Source: Mycobacterium colombiense (GTDB lineage: Bacteria > Actinomycetota > Actinomycetes > Mycobacteriales > Mycobacteriaceae). Taken from it: DNA of 64,000 bases. Shown one piece after another: positions 18,728 to 26,008 of the stretch. The stretch lies in contig NZ_QMEV01000001.1 in the NCBI RefSeq assembly GCF_003284935.1, positions 62,001-126,000 of the forward strand. The letters run 5' to 3'. The stretch's first letter is position 1; every line of letters starts with the position of its first letter. Both the position numbers and the translations under genes were made by a program. The notes under the pieces were generated by a model that was given only the letters and a program-made list of their open reading frames with translations, was not told the origin of the DNA and searched no databases.

Positions 18728-19636
18728 ATGCCCGGATTCAATCGGAGAAACGCCCTTAAGTTTCTCGGCCTGGCTACCGCGCTGGGCCTGATGACGAAAA
18801 CCCCAACTTCACAGGGAGAAACATTGAACTACCGGCTCGGTAAGCACCCGGCGACTCCACACTACGGCCTGAAGCTGAGCGATTATGTGCGCCACTCCGA
18901 CCTGCCATCGCTGCCGGAAGAGTTCGGTCACGGAAACCTGGTCTCCGACTGGGGAATGCTGGGAAACGACACTGTCGGTGACTGCGCAATCGCGGGGCCC
19001 TTCCACGCCGAAATGTTGTGGTGTACCGAGGGTGACAAGCCATTCAAGATCAACACCGAATGCACGCTTGAGATGTATTCGGCGATCACCGGATACGATC
19101 CGTCTGCCTATAACTGGTGGACCAACTCCAATCCCACGGACAACGGGTCCAACGTCCAGGACGTCGCCGAGTACTGGCGCACGACCGGACTGAAGGACGC
19201 TGCAGGAAACATCCACAAGATCCAGTGCTACATGGCGCTGGAGCCCGGTAATGTCGAGCAGCTTTTCCAGGCCATCTACCTGTTCGGCGCCGTAGGCATC
19301 GGGGTAGAGCTACCCGCCGAGTTCCAAGATGCGTTCAACCGCGGCGAGGTCTGGGATGCGTTGGAAGACCCGCATATTGAAGGTGGTCACTACATCCTCG
19401 GGGTGGGCAAGCGCGCCGGAAACATCGAGATCGTCACCTGGGGTCAAACCTGCCAGCTCACCCCTGCTGCATACGAGCAGTTCAATGACGAGACGTTCGT
19501 CTATTTCAACGAGGAAATGCTCGTCAAGGGCAAGAGTCTTGAAGGCTTCGACGCTGACCAGCTCATGGCCGACCTGGCCGACATCCACAACGAGACCGGT
19601 GGTGAGGATCCCGCGCCACAGTTATGCGGCAAGTGA
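18728..19636 (+). CDS. Tat-signal, papain-like cysteine peptidase-like protein
   Basis: A 302-residue protein. The N-terminus (NRRNALKFLGLATALGLM) is a twin-arginine signal: an RR pair, the LKFLG box and then a hydrophobic stretch, so folded export is expected. The mature part has GDCAIAGPFHAEMLW near residue 83, a plausible catalytic cysteine on a helix, then IEGGHYILGVGK near 220 with a candidate histidine, followed by a WGQTCQLT strand. This order (Cys, His, Trp/Gln) fits the papain-like fold. Related proteins occur as hypothetical genes in mycobacteria and their phages. It lies just before the lysis genes. Substrate unknown. A phage protein using the Tat route is unusual. Confidence 0.68.
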   Translation: MPGFNRRNALKFLGLATALGLMTKTPTSQGETLNYRLGKHPATPHYGLKLSDYVRHSDLPSLPEEFGHGNLVSDWGMLGNDTVGDCAIAGPFHAEMLWCTEGDKPFKINTECTLEMYSAITGYDPSAYNWWTNSNPTDNGSNVQDVAEYWRTTGLKDAAGNIHKIQCYMALEPGNVEQLFQAIYLFGAVGIGVELPAEFQDAFNRGEVWDALEDPHIEGGHYILGVGKRAGNIEIVTWGQTCQLTPAAYEQFNDETFVYFNEEMLVKGKSLEGFDADQLMADLADIHNETGGEDPAPQLCGK

Positions 19637-19950
19637 TGTCGGACAGATTGCTTGATCGATTCGCGGCCTGGTTCGCATCAGCCAGGGGCGTGTGGCAGAC
19701 CCTAGTCGTCACACTGGCTGTCGTTGCCTTCGAGGTGATCCACCCCACTGCGGATCCCCAGATGCTCATCCTGATGGCGATATTGACCATCTACTCCGCG
19801 ATCACCCAGCCAGCCCTGGCCTACGTCGGATGGCAGGCGGGTGTGCGAACAGACGCACTCCTCAACGAGGAATTGAAACTCATCAAAGAAGAACTACAAC
19901 TATTGCGCCAGCTCACTGGCGACGACGAGGTGGAGGTGGGAAAAGAATGA
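19636..19950 (+). CDS. Membrane protein, holin candidate
   Basis: A 104-residue protein starting at ATG 19,636, which overlaps the previous TGA. Two hydrophobic segments are seen (about residues 17-35 and 43-65), followed by a charged coiled-coil tail (ELKLIKEELQLLRQL). It lies directly before lysin A and overlaps it (ATGA), the classic place for a holin. The pattern of two membrane segments plus an acidic or charged tail fits class II holins. A second candidate lies after lysin B at 23,225. Confidence 0.62.
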   Translation: MSDRLLDRFAAWFASARGVWQTLVVTLAVVAFEVIHPTADPQMLILMAILTIYSAITQPALAYVGWQAGVRTDALLNEELKLIKEELQLLRQLTGDDEVEVGKE

Positions 19951-21467
19951 CTGTCCTCCAAAGCAGTATCAACTGGGTAATCACCAATTTCGAAGAGCGC
20001 CTTGGGGATCCGTATGTGTACGGCGGGGTGTACTCCAATGGCAATGTCAGGCAGGGCTGTGACTGTTCAGGTTGCGCCGGCTGGGTGCTAGAAGCCCTCA
20101 CCAAGACCCCCGCGAATATGAGCTGGGCCCATAACGTTTCGACCGAGAGCTGGCCCTACGACTACAATACCAACACGCCGGCAGCGCCTGGCACCGTTGG
20201 TCCGTACGGGACCATCTCTGTGGGATCCAACCCGGCCGCACTGCCGGCCGATGCCGCCCTGTGGGTGAACATCATGCACGGCGGCGGTGGCGAAGACTCG
20301 CACATGAACACCATGCTGCCCAATGGATTCATCATGGAATCCAACGGGGACGACGGCACATGCACCAATGGCACTGGCGGGGCGGATCAGAACAACCCCG
20401 AGTGGACCGACCACTGGTACCTCCCTGGCCCGGTCACTGCAGATGTTACCCCGGTCACCCCGGTCACACCGCCTCCGGTTACCCCGGTCCTGTTTGGAAT
20501 CGACATATCCAACAACAACTTTGGTGGACCCACCAGCCCCAACCTTGGGGCCATTCCAGGGTTCGTGGCCGAGGTTGTCAAAGAGGGCTTCTCGTGGATC
20601 GAGGCCAAGGCCAGTGAGGGCAGCACCTTCGCTGACCCCACCTTCCCCGCGATCTACCAAGCCTGCCTCGCTAACGACATCCCCGTAGTGGCATACCACT
20701 ACGTGGACACCAGCAATCCCGATTCCCAGGCCAGTAACTGCAAGGCCGCACTCAATGGGGCCGACGTCGGAATCATGCTCGACTGGGAAACCAACGGCGG
20801 TGACTTCAGCAATTACGAAGCCGTCTGGCATGCCTTCACCAACGCCGGCTTGACCATCGTCCTGGAATACATCCCCCAGTGGTACTGGGAGAGTCAGGGC
20901 TCACCCGACCTGTCGGCGGTGAGCGTCAAGGGCATGGTCTCGTCCAACTGGGTCAACGGATCCGGCTACGCCTACAACCTTTACCCGGGTGATTCCTGGG
21001 GCGGTTGGGCGTCTTATGGCGGGGTCACCCCGGTGATCCTGCAATTCACGAGCCAGGCCCAGGTAGCCGGCATGTCCCTGGACGCCGACGCCTTCCGCGG
21101 CTCACTGGCCGACCTCAAGGCACTTCTCGGAACTACACCATCACAAGGAGATGACCCTCTCATGGCACTTTCATCGGCGCAGCAGGAGGACATGTACAAC
21201 ATGCTTCTGTTCCTGACGCAGAGCGTGACCGGAGACCTTAATCCGTCGATTACCCAGTTCCTACTGCCGGGTTCACCTACCCCGGTGGGCGCCGACTGGG
21301 GCACGCAGCCAAACGTGGGCGATCAAATCGCAACCGTCGCTAAGGCTGTCGCCGATCTGACCACTGCAGTCACCGCTTTGAGTGCTGACTTCGCGACTAC
21401 GTCCACCGGCCTGGCCGTGCTCCAGAAGCTGGCCGACCTCAATTCGATCCTTCAAGGAACCAAATGA
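19947..21467 (+). CDS. lysA: Endolysin (lysin A): NlpC/P60-like peptidase plus GH25-like muramidase
   Basis: A 506-residue endolysin. I chose ATG 19,947 because it overlaps the preceding stop (ATGA) and begins a sensible domain; the longer open frame is a shadow of the holin candidate. Residues about 1-155 look like an NlpC/P60-type peptidase: CDCSG with Cys40 as the likely nucleophile and a histidine near 113 in EDSHM. A proline/threonine linker follows at 165-180. Residues about 183-400 look like a GH25 lysozyme: FGIDIS at the start and MLDWE with the acidic pair. The C-terminal 100 residues are helical and may bind the wall or oligomerise. It cuts peptidoglycan at lysis, together with lysin B. 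Confidence 0.88.
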   Translation: MTVLQSSINWVITNFEERLGDPYVYGGVYSNGNVRQGCDCSGCAGWVLEALTKTPANMSWAHNVSTESWPYDYNTNTPAAPGTVGPYGTISVGSNPAALPADAALWVNIMHGGGGEDSHMNTMLPNGFIMESNGDDGTCTNGTGGADQNNPEWTDHWYLPGPVTADVTPVTPVTPPPVTPVLFGIDISNNNFGGPTSPNLGAIPGFVAEVVKEGFSWIEAKASEGSTFADPTFPAIYQACLANDIPVVAYHYVDTSNPDSQASNCKAALNGADVGIMLDWETNGGDFSNYEAVWHAFTNAGLTIVLEYIPQWYWESQGSPDLSAVSVKGMVSSNWVNGSGYAYNLYPGDSWGGWASYGGVTPVILQFTSQAQVAGMSLDADAFRGSLADLKALLGTTPSQGDDPLMALSSAQQEDMYNMLLFLTQSVTGDLNPSITQFLLPGSPTPVGADWGTQPNVGDQIATVAKAVADLTTAVTALSADFATTSTGLAVLQKLADLNSILQGTK

Positions 21468-21817
21468 CAGATCCCAATGTAAACGCGACCGCAGAATCGG
21501 TTTCGGACAAGATCGACGGCATTGACGGCGATGGCAACCAGCTCTCGTACCGCAAGGTGGCGATGTTCTATGACTCGCACCTGTTCGGTCGGGCTGTTGA
21601 TTACGCCTTTCCGGAGGGCGCCAACGTGTCATCGTCTATGTGTGACCACGCCGCCAGTGAGGCGAAGCTGTGGACCAGAACGCGAAAGATGAGCGACGGA
21701 AACGATTACGACGCCCATGATGCGCTGTATACGTTGCTCAAGATCGCGCTCCAGGCCAACCCGCACATCAATGACGACGAGCCGCTGAGCGTCAACTACA
21801 AAGCCCCGGCGACGTGA
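21464..21817 (+). CDS. Hypothetical protein between lysin A and HNH
   Basis: A 117-residue acidic protein overlapping lysin A by four bases (ATGA). It contains one histidine-rich helix region (FYDSHLFGRAVDYAF) and no membrane segment. It is placed inside the lysis cassette, so a lysis-related or a structural accessory role is possible, but the sequence shows no known motif. The next gene overlaps its stop (GTGA). Confidence 0.65.
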   Translation: MTDPNVNATAESVSDKIDGIDGDGNQLSYRKVAMFYDSHLFGRAVDYAFPEGANVSSSMCDHAASEAKLWTRTRKMSDGNDYDAHDALYTLLKIALQANPHINDDEPLSVNYKAPAT

Positions 21818-22332
21818 CGGAGCAGTGGCGAGCCGTCATCGGATACGAGGGCTCCTATGAGGTGTCTGATCTAGGCAACGTTAGATCAAGAAGGCGTGTT
21901 GTGCACTGCGCAGATGAGACCATTCGGATAGTGCCCGAGCGCCAACTCAAGCCAATAACGGCAGCACCCTCTGGCTACAAGTCCGTAGTTCTAGCTAAGG
22001 GTGGACGTACAAAAATGTTTCGCGTCCATCGTCTAGTGCTAGAGGCGTTCGTTGGGGGACGCCCTGAAGGCATGGAATGCCGCCACTTAAATGACATTCC
22101 CTGTGACAACCGACTAGAAAATCTGGCGTGGGGAACCTCATCTGAGAACAAATTGGACATTGTCCGTAATGGTAATCACCACTACGCCAAGCGCACCCAC
22201 TGCGCCAAGGGGCATGAGTTCACGGTCGAAAACACCTTAGCCCGCAACGAAGTGCCTAGTGGTCGACGTTGCCGTACGTGCAAGAACGAGCGGGAACGGA
22301 TCCGCTATCACAGGGAGAAGGCGTCCGCATGA
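21814..22332 (+). CDS. HNH homing endonuclease with NUMOD4 domain
   Basis: A 172-residue protein starting at GTG 21,814. The N-terminus (WRAVIGYEGSYEVSDLG, then VRS) is the NUMOD4 motif, and the middle (HRLVLEAFVG, CRHLNDIPCDNRLENLAWG) is an HNH_3 nuclease core with the expected His-Leu-Asn-Asp and Asn. The C-terminal CxKGH and CRTCKN cysteine pairs add a zinc site. Such free-standing homing endonucleases insert between phage genes and spread by cutting alleles that lack them. Here it sits between lysin A and lysin B, with four-base overlaps on both sides, so it seems well adapted to the operon. Confidence 0.88.
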   Translation: MTEQWRAVIGYEGSYEVSDLGNVRSRRRVVHCADETIRIVPERQLKPITAAPSGYKSVVLAKGGRTKMFRVHRLVLEAFVGGRPEGMECRHLNDIPCDNRLENLAWGTSSENKLDIVRNGNHHYAKRTHCAKGHEFTVENTLARNEVPSGRRCRTCKNERERIRYHREKASA

Positions 22333-23228
22333 CAAGGCCGGTAATCATAACTTGCAATGGCACAGGTGATCCGGACCCCGCGGATACCACCGGATTTGCC
22401 GGAATGCTGGGCGCGATGGTCGGCGGGGTCAACCCCTGGCAGATCGTCGCCGACAAGCTGGATGGGCTAATACCCTCGCAGCCCCCGTGGCGCTGGCAGC
22501 CCATCGGCTATCCGGCCGCGGTGTTCCCGATGACCCCGAGCGTGCAGAATGCCCGCAAGCAGATCATTGCAGCGTTGGGTGGGCCGGCGTTTCCGGACTA
22601 CCAGGCCCCGGTCTACGACTCTGGGCCGTTCTCCCTGGCGGGTTATTCGCAGGGCGCCTTGGCCACTGACATTGTCTGGGTCAATGACATCCTCGCCGAG
22701 GACGGTGTGCTGCATCACCGGCTGCCAGATTGCTATGCGGTGGTGAACTTCGGTGACCCGATGCGTACCCCTGGAATCTCCAATGGCAATACCTACCAAG
22801 GAATTCCAGTACCCGGGACGCAGGATGGTGAGGTCACTGGCGGTATCGCTGGCGCGCAGGATCTCACCGAGGAACAAACCAACTACCCCAATCCCCTGGG
22901 GAAGCCCACGGTGATGTCCTTCAACCTGCCTGGCGATCTCTACGGCAGTGCTCCGGTCGGTCCCCACCCTCAAACGGATGAGGCCGGCCCGGGCAAGATC
23001 GGCACCGCGATATACGACTTCGTGGAATCCGGATCCATCGTGGACTTCTTGAAGATTCCGGTGTCATGGTTCCGGCTAATCTCGGCGTTTGAAGAGGGCT
23101 GGAATGCCGCATCATTCTTCGCCGCCGGCACTAACGCAGCTCACTGGCAGTACGCCAACCAGGGCTGTGTAGCCGCGGCCGCGAGTTACCTGCTTGACAT
23201 CGCCAACGCCCTGGGGGTGGCAGCATGA
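22329..23228 (+). CDS. lysB: Lysin B, mycolylarabinogalactan esterase
   Basis: A 299-residue serine esterase. ATG 22,329 overlaps the HNH stop; the longer open frame runs through HNH coding sequence. The nucleophile motif is GYSQGA near residue 110. The strand CNGTGDPDP near the start and the loop NFGDPMRTPG after the core are typical of lysin B. The family cleaves the ester between mycolic acids and arabinogalactan, freeing the outer membrane of mycobacteria at lysis. The catalytic histidine is probably within residues 245-290 (candidate NAAHWQYANQ). A related but serine-less fold occurs in the tail protein at 10,108. Confidence 0.92.
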   Translation: MTRPVIITCNGTGDPDPADTTGFAGMLGAMVGGVNPWQIVADKLDGLIPSQPPWRWQPIGYPAAVFPMTPSVQNARKQIIAALGGPAFPDYQAPVYDSGPFSLAGYSQGALATDIVWVNDILAEDGVLHHRLPDCYAVVNFGDPMRTPGISNGNTYQGIPVPGTQDGEVTGGIAGAQDLTEEQTNYPNPLGKPTVMSFNLPGDLYGSAPVGPHPQTDEAGPGKIGTAIYDFVESGSIVDFLKIPVSWFRLISAFEEGWNAASFFAAGTNAAHWQYANQGCVAAAASYLLDIANALGVAA

Positions 23229-23620
23229 CCCCAGGGCCCTCGGATGGCACCTTCTGGTCGCACGTCCCCCACTGGATGTGGCCTATTCTCATGGCCGGCG
23301 TGCTGGGTCTGTTCCTCTATGAGCTGATCAAGACGTCGGAAACGGTGGCCCGCATCTTCGGTAAGGCCGGCCGTGCTGTCTATGACCGTGTGAACGCACC
23401 GCGGCGCACGCTTCGGCGCGTCGAGCACATCGAAGAGCTTCTATCCCAGACCAGCGACAAGCTGGAGTGCGCCACCACCTACCTGGTGATTGATGCCGAC
23501 TATCACCACCAGGAGGACATCATCCTTGCCGAGAATTGCCCCGGCGTCTTTCGACTACTGCCCAAGCGAATTCCCTTCACGGAGTTCTCGCGTAAATGGC
23601 AGGAGGGATGGCGCCCTTGA
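23225..23620 (+). CDS. Single-pass membrane protein, second holin or spanin-like candidate
   Basis: A 131-residue protein starting at ATG 23,225 (ATGA overlap with lysin B). One membrane segment is seen at about residues 17-35 (MWPILMAGVLGLFLYELI), then a basic region (VNAPRRTLRRVEHIEELL) and a soluble tail. Its place directly after lysin B fits an accessory lysis protein. One membrane segment is less than most holins have, so it may help the protein at 19,636. Confidence 0.6.
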   Translation: MTPGPSDGTFWSHVPHWMWPILMAGVLGLFLYELIKTSETVARIFGKAGRAVYDRVNAPRRTLRRVEHIEELLSQTSDKLECATTYLVIDADYHHQEDIILAENCPGVFRLLPKRIPFTEFSRKWQEGWRP

Positions 23621-23895
23621 TCGTCAAGCTCTACAGCCTGCCGGGGTCACAGTGCCCCGGATGTAAGGCCACCAAGCGGGAGTTCTCCCACCCGAAGAAA
23701 CGCCATATCCCCTATGAGGAGATCCGCCTCGACACGACGCCGGGGGCGGTGGACTACGTGAAGTCCCTAGGCTATGTCCAGTCACCCGTTGTGGTGGTCG
23801 ATTATGGCGACGGCGTCACCCTGAGCTGGTCAGGCCACCAGCCTACGAAGATCGATCAACTGAGAGCGACGCTGAGCGAGACGCTGAGCGATTAA
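23617..23895 (+). CDS. Glutaredoxin/NrdH-like redoxin
   Basis: A 92-residue protein with CPGC at residues 12-15 (from TTG 23,617) in a thioredoxin-fold context: KLYSLPGSQCPGCKATKREF, then a QSPVVVVDYGD strand with the cis-proline in SP, then WSGHQP. NrdH-type redoxins reduce ribonucleotide reductase; in phages they also act as general disulfide reductants. TTG 23,617 is preferred because GGAGG lies about 10 bases upstream and the start overlaps the previous stop (TTGA), as in neighbouring genes. An ATG at 23,596 is possible. It is the last gene before the terminator. Confidence 0.8.
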   Translation: MIVKLYSLPGSQCPGCKATKREFSHPKKRHIPYEEIRLDTTPGAVDYVKSLGYVQSPVVVVDYGDGVTLSWSGHQPTKIDQLRATLSETLSD

Positions 23896-23961
23896 CGCTA
23901 GCTGGGTAGGGTAACTACACCCGAGAGGCCAGTTCTTCGCTCTACGATCCACACACACATG

Positions 23962-24002
23962 AAAAAGCCCGATACCTCAATTCCTGGGGTGTCGGGCTTT
24001 TT
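23962..24002. terminator. Bidirectional intrinsic terminator
   Basis: AAAAAGCCCGA (23,962-23,972) and TCGGGCTTTTT (23,992-24,002) form an 11-bp perfect stem with a 19-base loop. Runs of A on one side and T on the other make it work in both directions. It separates the rightward late operon from the leftward gene set. Confidence 0.9.
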
Positions 24003-24261
24003 CGGTTTTCAGGGAGTTGGACGCGTCCCCACGGGGGTTGACGGGGATGTGCAGCGCCCCCGCGGGAACGTGATGCCTACCGTACCGGTACGAGATTACG
24101 TTGGCAAGCGCCGATAGGGCGCCTTGCGTAAGCCCGACTTCAGCCAAGGGGCTTCGTGCAAGTTTCCGGCGCAACAGTAGTGTATGGGGCAGCGTGAGCC
24201 AGTAGCAAAGCCAGTAATACCAGGGCCATTCGTCCATGGCGCTTTTGTGATGGGGTTTCAT
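23977..24261 (-). CDS. Small tryptophan-rich, possibly membrane-associated protein
   Basis: A 94-residue protein from ATG 24,261, which overlaps the stop of the zinc-ribbon gene upstream (ATGA). A hydrophobic aromatic stretch (WPWYYWLCYWLTLPHTLLL) at residues 12-30 may insert in the membrane, and is followed by a basic tail. Its last codons and stop lie inside the terminator stem, so transcription and translation end together. The longer open frame to 24,561 is not needed. Function unknown. Confidence 0.5.
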   Translation of the reverse strand: MKPHHKSAMDEWPWYYWLCYWLTLPHTLLLRRKLARSPLAEVGLTQGALSALANVISYRYGRHHVPAGALHIPVNPRGDASNSLKTEKARHPRN

Positions 24262-24422
24262 TTCCGCCCTTCCGATGCGCATTTTGTACAGCGGACAACG
24301 ACCCAGAGTCGGCGAACGCCGCCTTCGTTCATGGTTGTGATTGGGTAGATCAGCAGTGATGGGAGTTGGCAGGTATCGCACCATCCCGCCGTGGGTGTTC
24401 CGTGATCTATTGTGAGGATCAC
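24258..24422 (-). CDS. 54-residue zinc-ribbon protein
   Basis: I chose GTG 24,422, five bases after AAGGAAGG, rather than the longer open frame. The product has CDTC and CTKC pairs about 30 residues apart around a beta hairpin, a typical small zinc ribbon. It overlaps the next leftward gene by four bases. Small proteins of this type are common in actinophages; function unknown. Confidence 0.62.
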   Translation of the reverse strand: MILTIDHGTPTAGWCDTCQLPSLLIYPITTMNEGGVRRLWVVVRCTKCASEGRK

Positions 24423-24461
24423 TGGCACCTTCCTTTCGCCGATACGACCGCCAGAATGGGC

Positions 24462-24508
24462 GAGAGCCGGGACCGCTGTCGACAATTTGGGGCGCGATCC
24501 CGGCTCTC
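24462..24508. other. Perfect 11-bp inverted repeat between leftward genes
   Basis: GAGAGCCGGGA (24,462-24,472) and TCCCGGCTCTC (24,498-24,508) can form a strong stem with a 25-base loop. No T run follows on either strand, so it is not a standard terminator. It lies in the 135-base gap between two leftward genes and could act as an RNA processing or stability element, or a protein binding site. Confidence 0.6.
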
Positions 24509-24557
24509 CTACCAACCCTCACAATGGAAGGTGAGGTCAGCATAGCACCCCTATATA

Positions 24558-24803
24558 TCACTTGCCAAGGTTTACCAGCCAGGAAACAATCGTCGCCCTT
24601 TTATGCCTCGGACCAGTACGTTCCTGCAATTTCACATCGGTGATCTTCTGGAAGGTATATCGCCGGCCCTCTTCAATTGTCCCATCACGGCGGTAATCGA
24701 TAGCAACCATGTGCTGACCACACACCAAGGTGTCCCGTCGAAACTCCTGATGGCAATCCCAATGGAACATCTGGGCGTGCTCGCGAATACCGACCGTGCT
24801 CAC
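24558..24803 (-). CDS. Hypothetical protein following Lsr2
   Basis: An 81-residue protein from GTG 24,803, two bases after the Lsr2 stop, with GGGAGG overlapping the Lsr2 stop as ribosome binding site. It has a single CxH/Cys pattern (HWDCHQEFRRDTLVCGQH) and a basic C-terminus. The coupling with lsr2 suggests a shared regulatory job, but no family is recognised. The stop overlaps a weak promoter-like sequence for the gene further left. Confidence 0.62.
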   Translation of the reverse strand: MSTVGIREHAQMFHWDCHQEFRRDTLVCGQHMVAIDYRRDGTIEEGRRYTFQKITDVKLQERTGPRHKRATIVSWLVNLGK

Positions 24804-24805
24804 TG

Positions 24806-25180
24806 CTACCTCCCAGCACCCTCTTCAAAGGCCTGCAGAATAGCCAAGGGGATCCTTCCCCTGTCCGACACCTCATGGCCGTTACGTCGGGCCCATGACC
24901 GAATCTCGGCCAACTGCTCGGAGCTGTATCCAGATGACATAGGAGTCTGGACGCTGGGTGAGCGCGGCTTACGTGTCACGCGCCTGTTCCCACTATCAAT
25001 CAAGCGGGCGTGCTCAATCCACGGCTTCAACTGACCGTCGAGCTTGGTGGCATTCTTCTTGCAAAGGTCGATCTCGTACTGTCGTCCCTGATAGCCGAAG
25101 ATAACCGTGCCGGCGTCGGCCTCGATCTCTTCACCCTCTGCCATGTCATCGAACAGTAGATGGATAGTCTTTCTACTCAC
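24806..25180 (-). CDS. lsr2: Phage Lsr2 (H-NS-like nucleoid protein)
   Basis: This 124-residue protein has the Lsr2 layout. The N-terminal dimerisation domain has a LFDDM box and [19 protein letters not shown], followed by [11 protein letters not shown]. The C-terminal domain begins [20 protein letters not shown] and has RGRIP, the AT-hook-like minor-groove clamp. Host Lsr2 bridges AT-rich DNA and silences foreign genes in mycobacteria. A phage copy could silence its own cargo in the lysogen, change host expression, or compete with host Lsr2. The start is GTG with GGGAGA upstream. The middle linker is longer and differs from host Lsr2, with serine/proline in place of glycine/arginine repeats. 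Confidence 0.93.
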   Translation of the reverse strand: MSRKTIHLLFDDMAEGEEIEADAGTVIFGYQGRQYEIDLCKKNATKLDGQLKPWIEHARLIDSGNRRVTRKPRSPSVQTPMSSGYSSEQLAEIRSWARRNGHEVSDRGRIPLAILQAFEEGAGR

Positions 25181-25241
25181 TGTGCTCTCCCGATCTCATG
25201 ATTCTTGAGTATTGATATATTAGCAGAATACATAGCCAAAG

Positions 25242-25817
25242 CTATGCCGCGGTCGCTCGTAGTGGCTTCCGATAGGCCCATGTATCTGACAATCCTACGT
25301 CCGCACCCGACTCATCTTCACCGGTTATGTGGCCAGCTCCGTATATGGCACGCAACTTGTCACATATATTAGCGATAGGTGGGGAGCTTAACGCCAAGCC
25401 GCGGTGACGACACTCTTCAGTATGCCGAGATCCATGACAGCATGAGAGAATTGGCACATTTTCAAGCCTGTTATAGATCGGATGCTCACGGTTGATGGCA
25501 CGAGACTCGGCAACCTCGGCCTGCCGGCGCGTACGGAACATATTATCCACTGACACAAAGCTCACATCACCCCACCACTTGCGGTGCCGATGACCGAGGG
25601 TGCACCGAAGACGCAAGTCCTTGGTGACACCAACATAGAGGAGCGATCCATCGCAACTAAAGAACCGATACACGACATGACCGGTGGTGTGCTTGCTGAA
25701 GTTTGTGATCGGCCGGCCACTAAAGTGTGACAGGACTGGAAGATCTAATCCGCACAGGTGGTGCACTGTCCATGTCGCATCCCTGCTGTTTGATGAGTTT
25801 GCAATGGACAAGATCAC
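25242..25817 (-). CDS. GIY-YIG family nuclease
   Basis: A 191-residue frame whose central part matches the GIY-YIG core: HVVYRFFSCDGSLLYVGVTK with the VYR and YVG strands, then an arginine (LRLRCTLGHR), then a WWGDVSFVSVD strand, and E in EVAESRAI followed by HPIYN. Such domains occur in homing endonucleases and in small repair nucleases. The C-terminal 70 residues hold a Cys/His cluster (SCCHGSRHTEECRHRG) that may bind zinc. The start is uncertain; GTG 25,817 is the longest, and the core begins near residue 45. It lies upstream of lsr2 on the same strand, 61 bases apart. Confidence 0.82.
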   Translation of the reverse strand: MILSIANSSNSRDATWTVHHLCGLDLPVLSHFSGRPITNFSKHTTGHVVYRFFSCDGSLLYVGVTKDLRLRCTLGHRHRKWWGDVSFVSVDNMFRTRRQAEVAESRAINREHPIYNRLENVPILSCCHGSRHTEECRHRGLALSSPPIANICDKLRAIYGAGHITGEDESGADVGLSDTWAYRKPLRATAA

Positions 25818-26008
25818 TGATTTACTCAGGTTCAGTACCCTCCCGGTTTTGGATATACCTATCTCACGGCAGGAGAACGCATGTTGAAAGCGCTGTATTG
25901 ACGTCCCCAGATGTTGAATCGCGTACCCTGACGGCTGGGGGGAGATACAGAGGCTGAATCAACACTCCCTGGAAGATACTACTGGCGAGTGATGGGACCG
26001 TCTACCAT

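Noticed and set aside
19692-19946. Long N-terminal extension of lysin A
   Set aside because: It is read in another frame of the holin candidate, has no conserved domain and no ribosome site; ATG 19,947 with the ATGA overlap fits better.
25684-25957. Plus-strand frames upstream of the membrane protein
   Set aside because: They overlap the GIY-YIG gene or intergenic DNA and show no conserved features.
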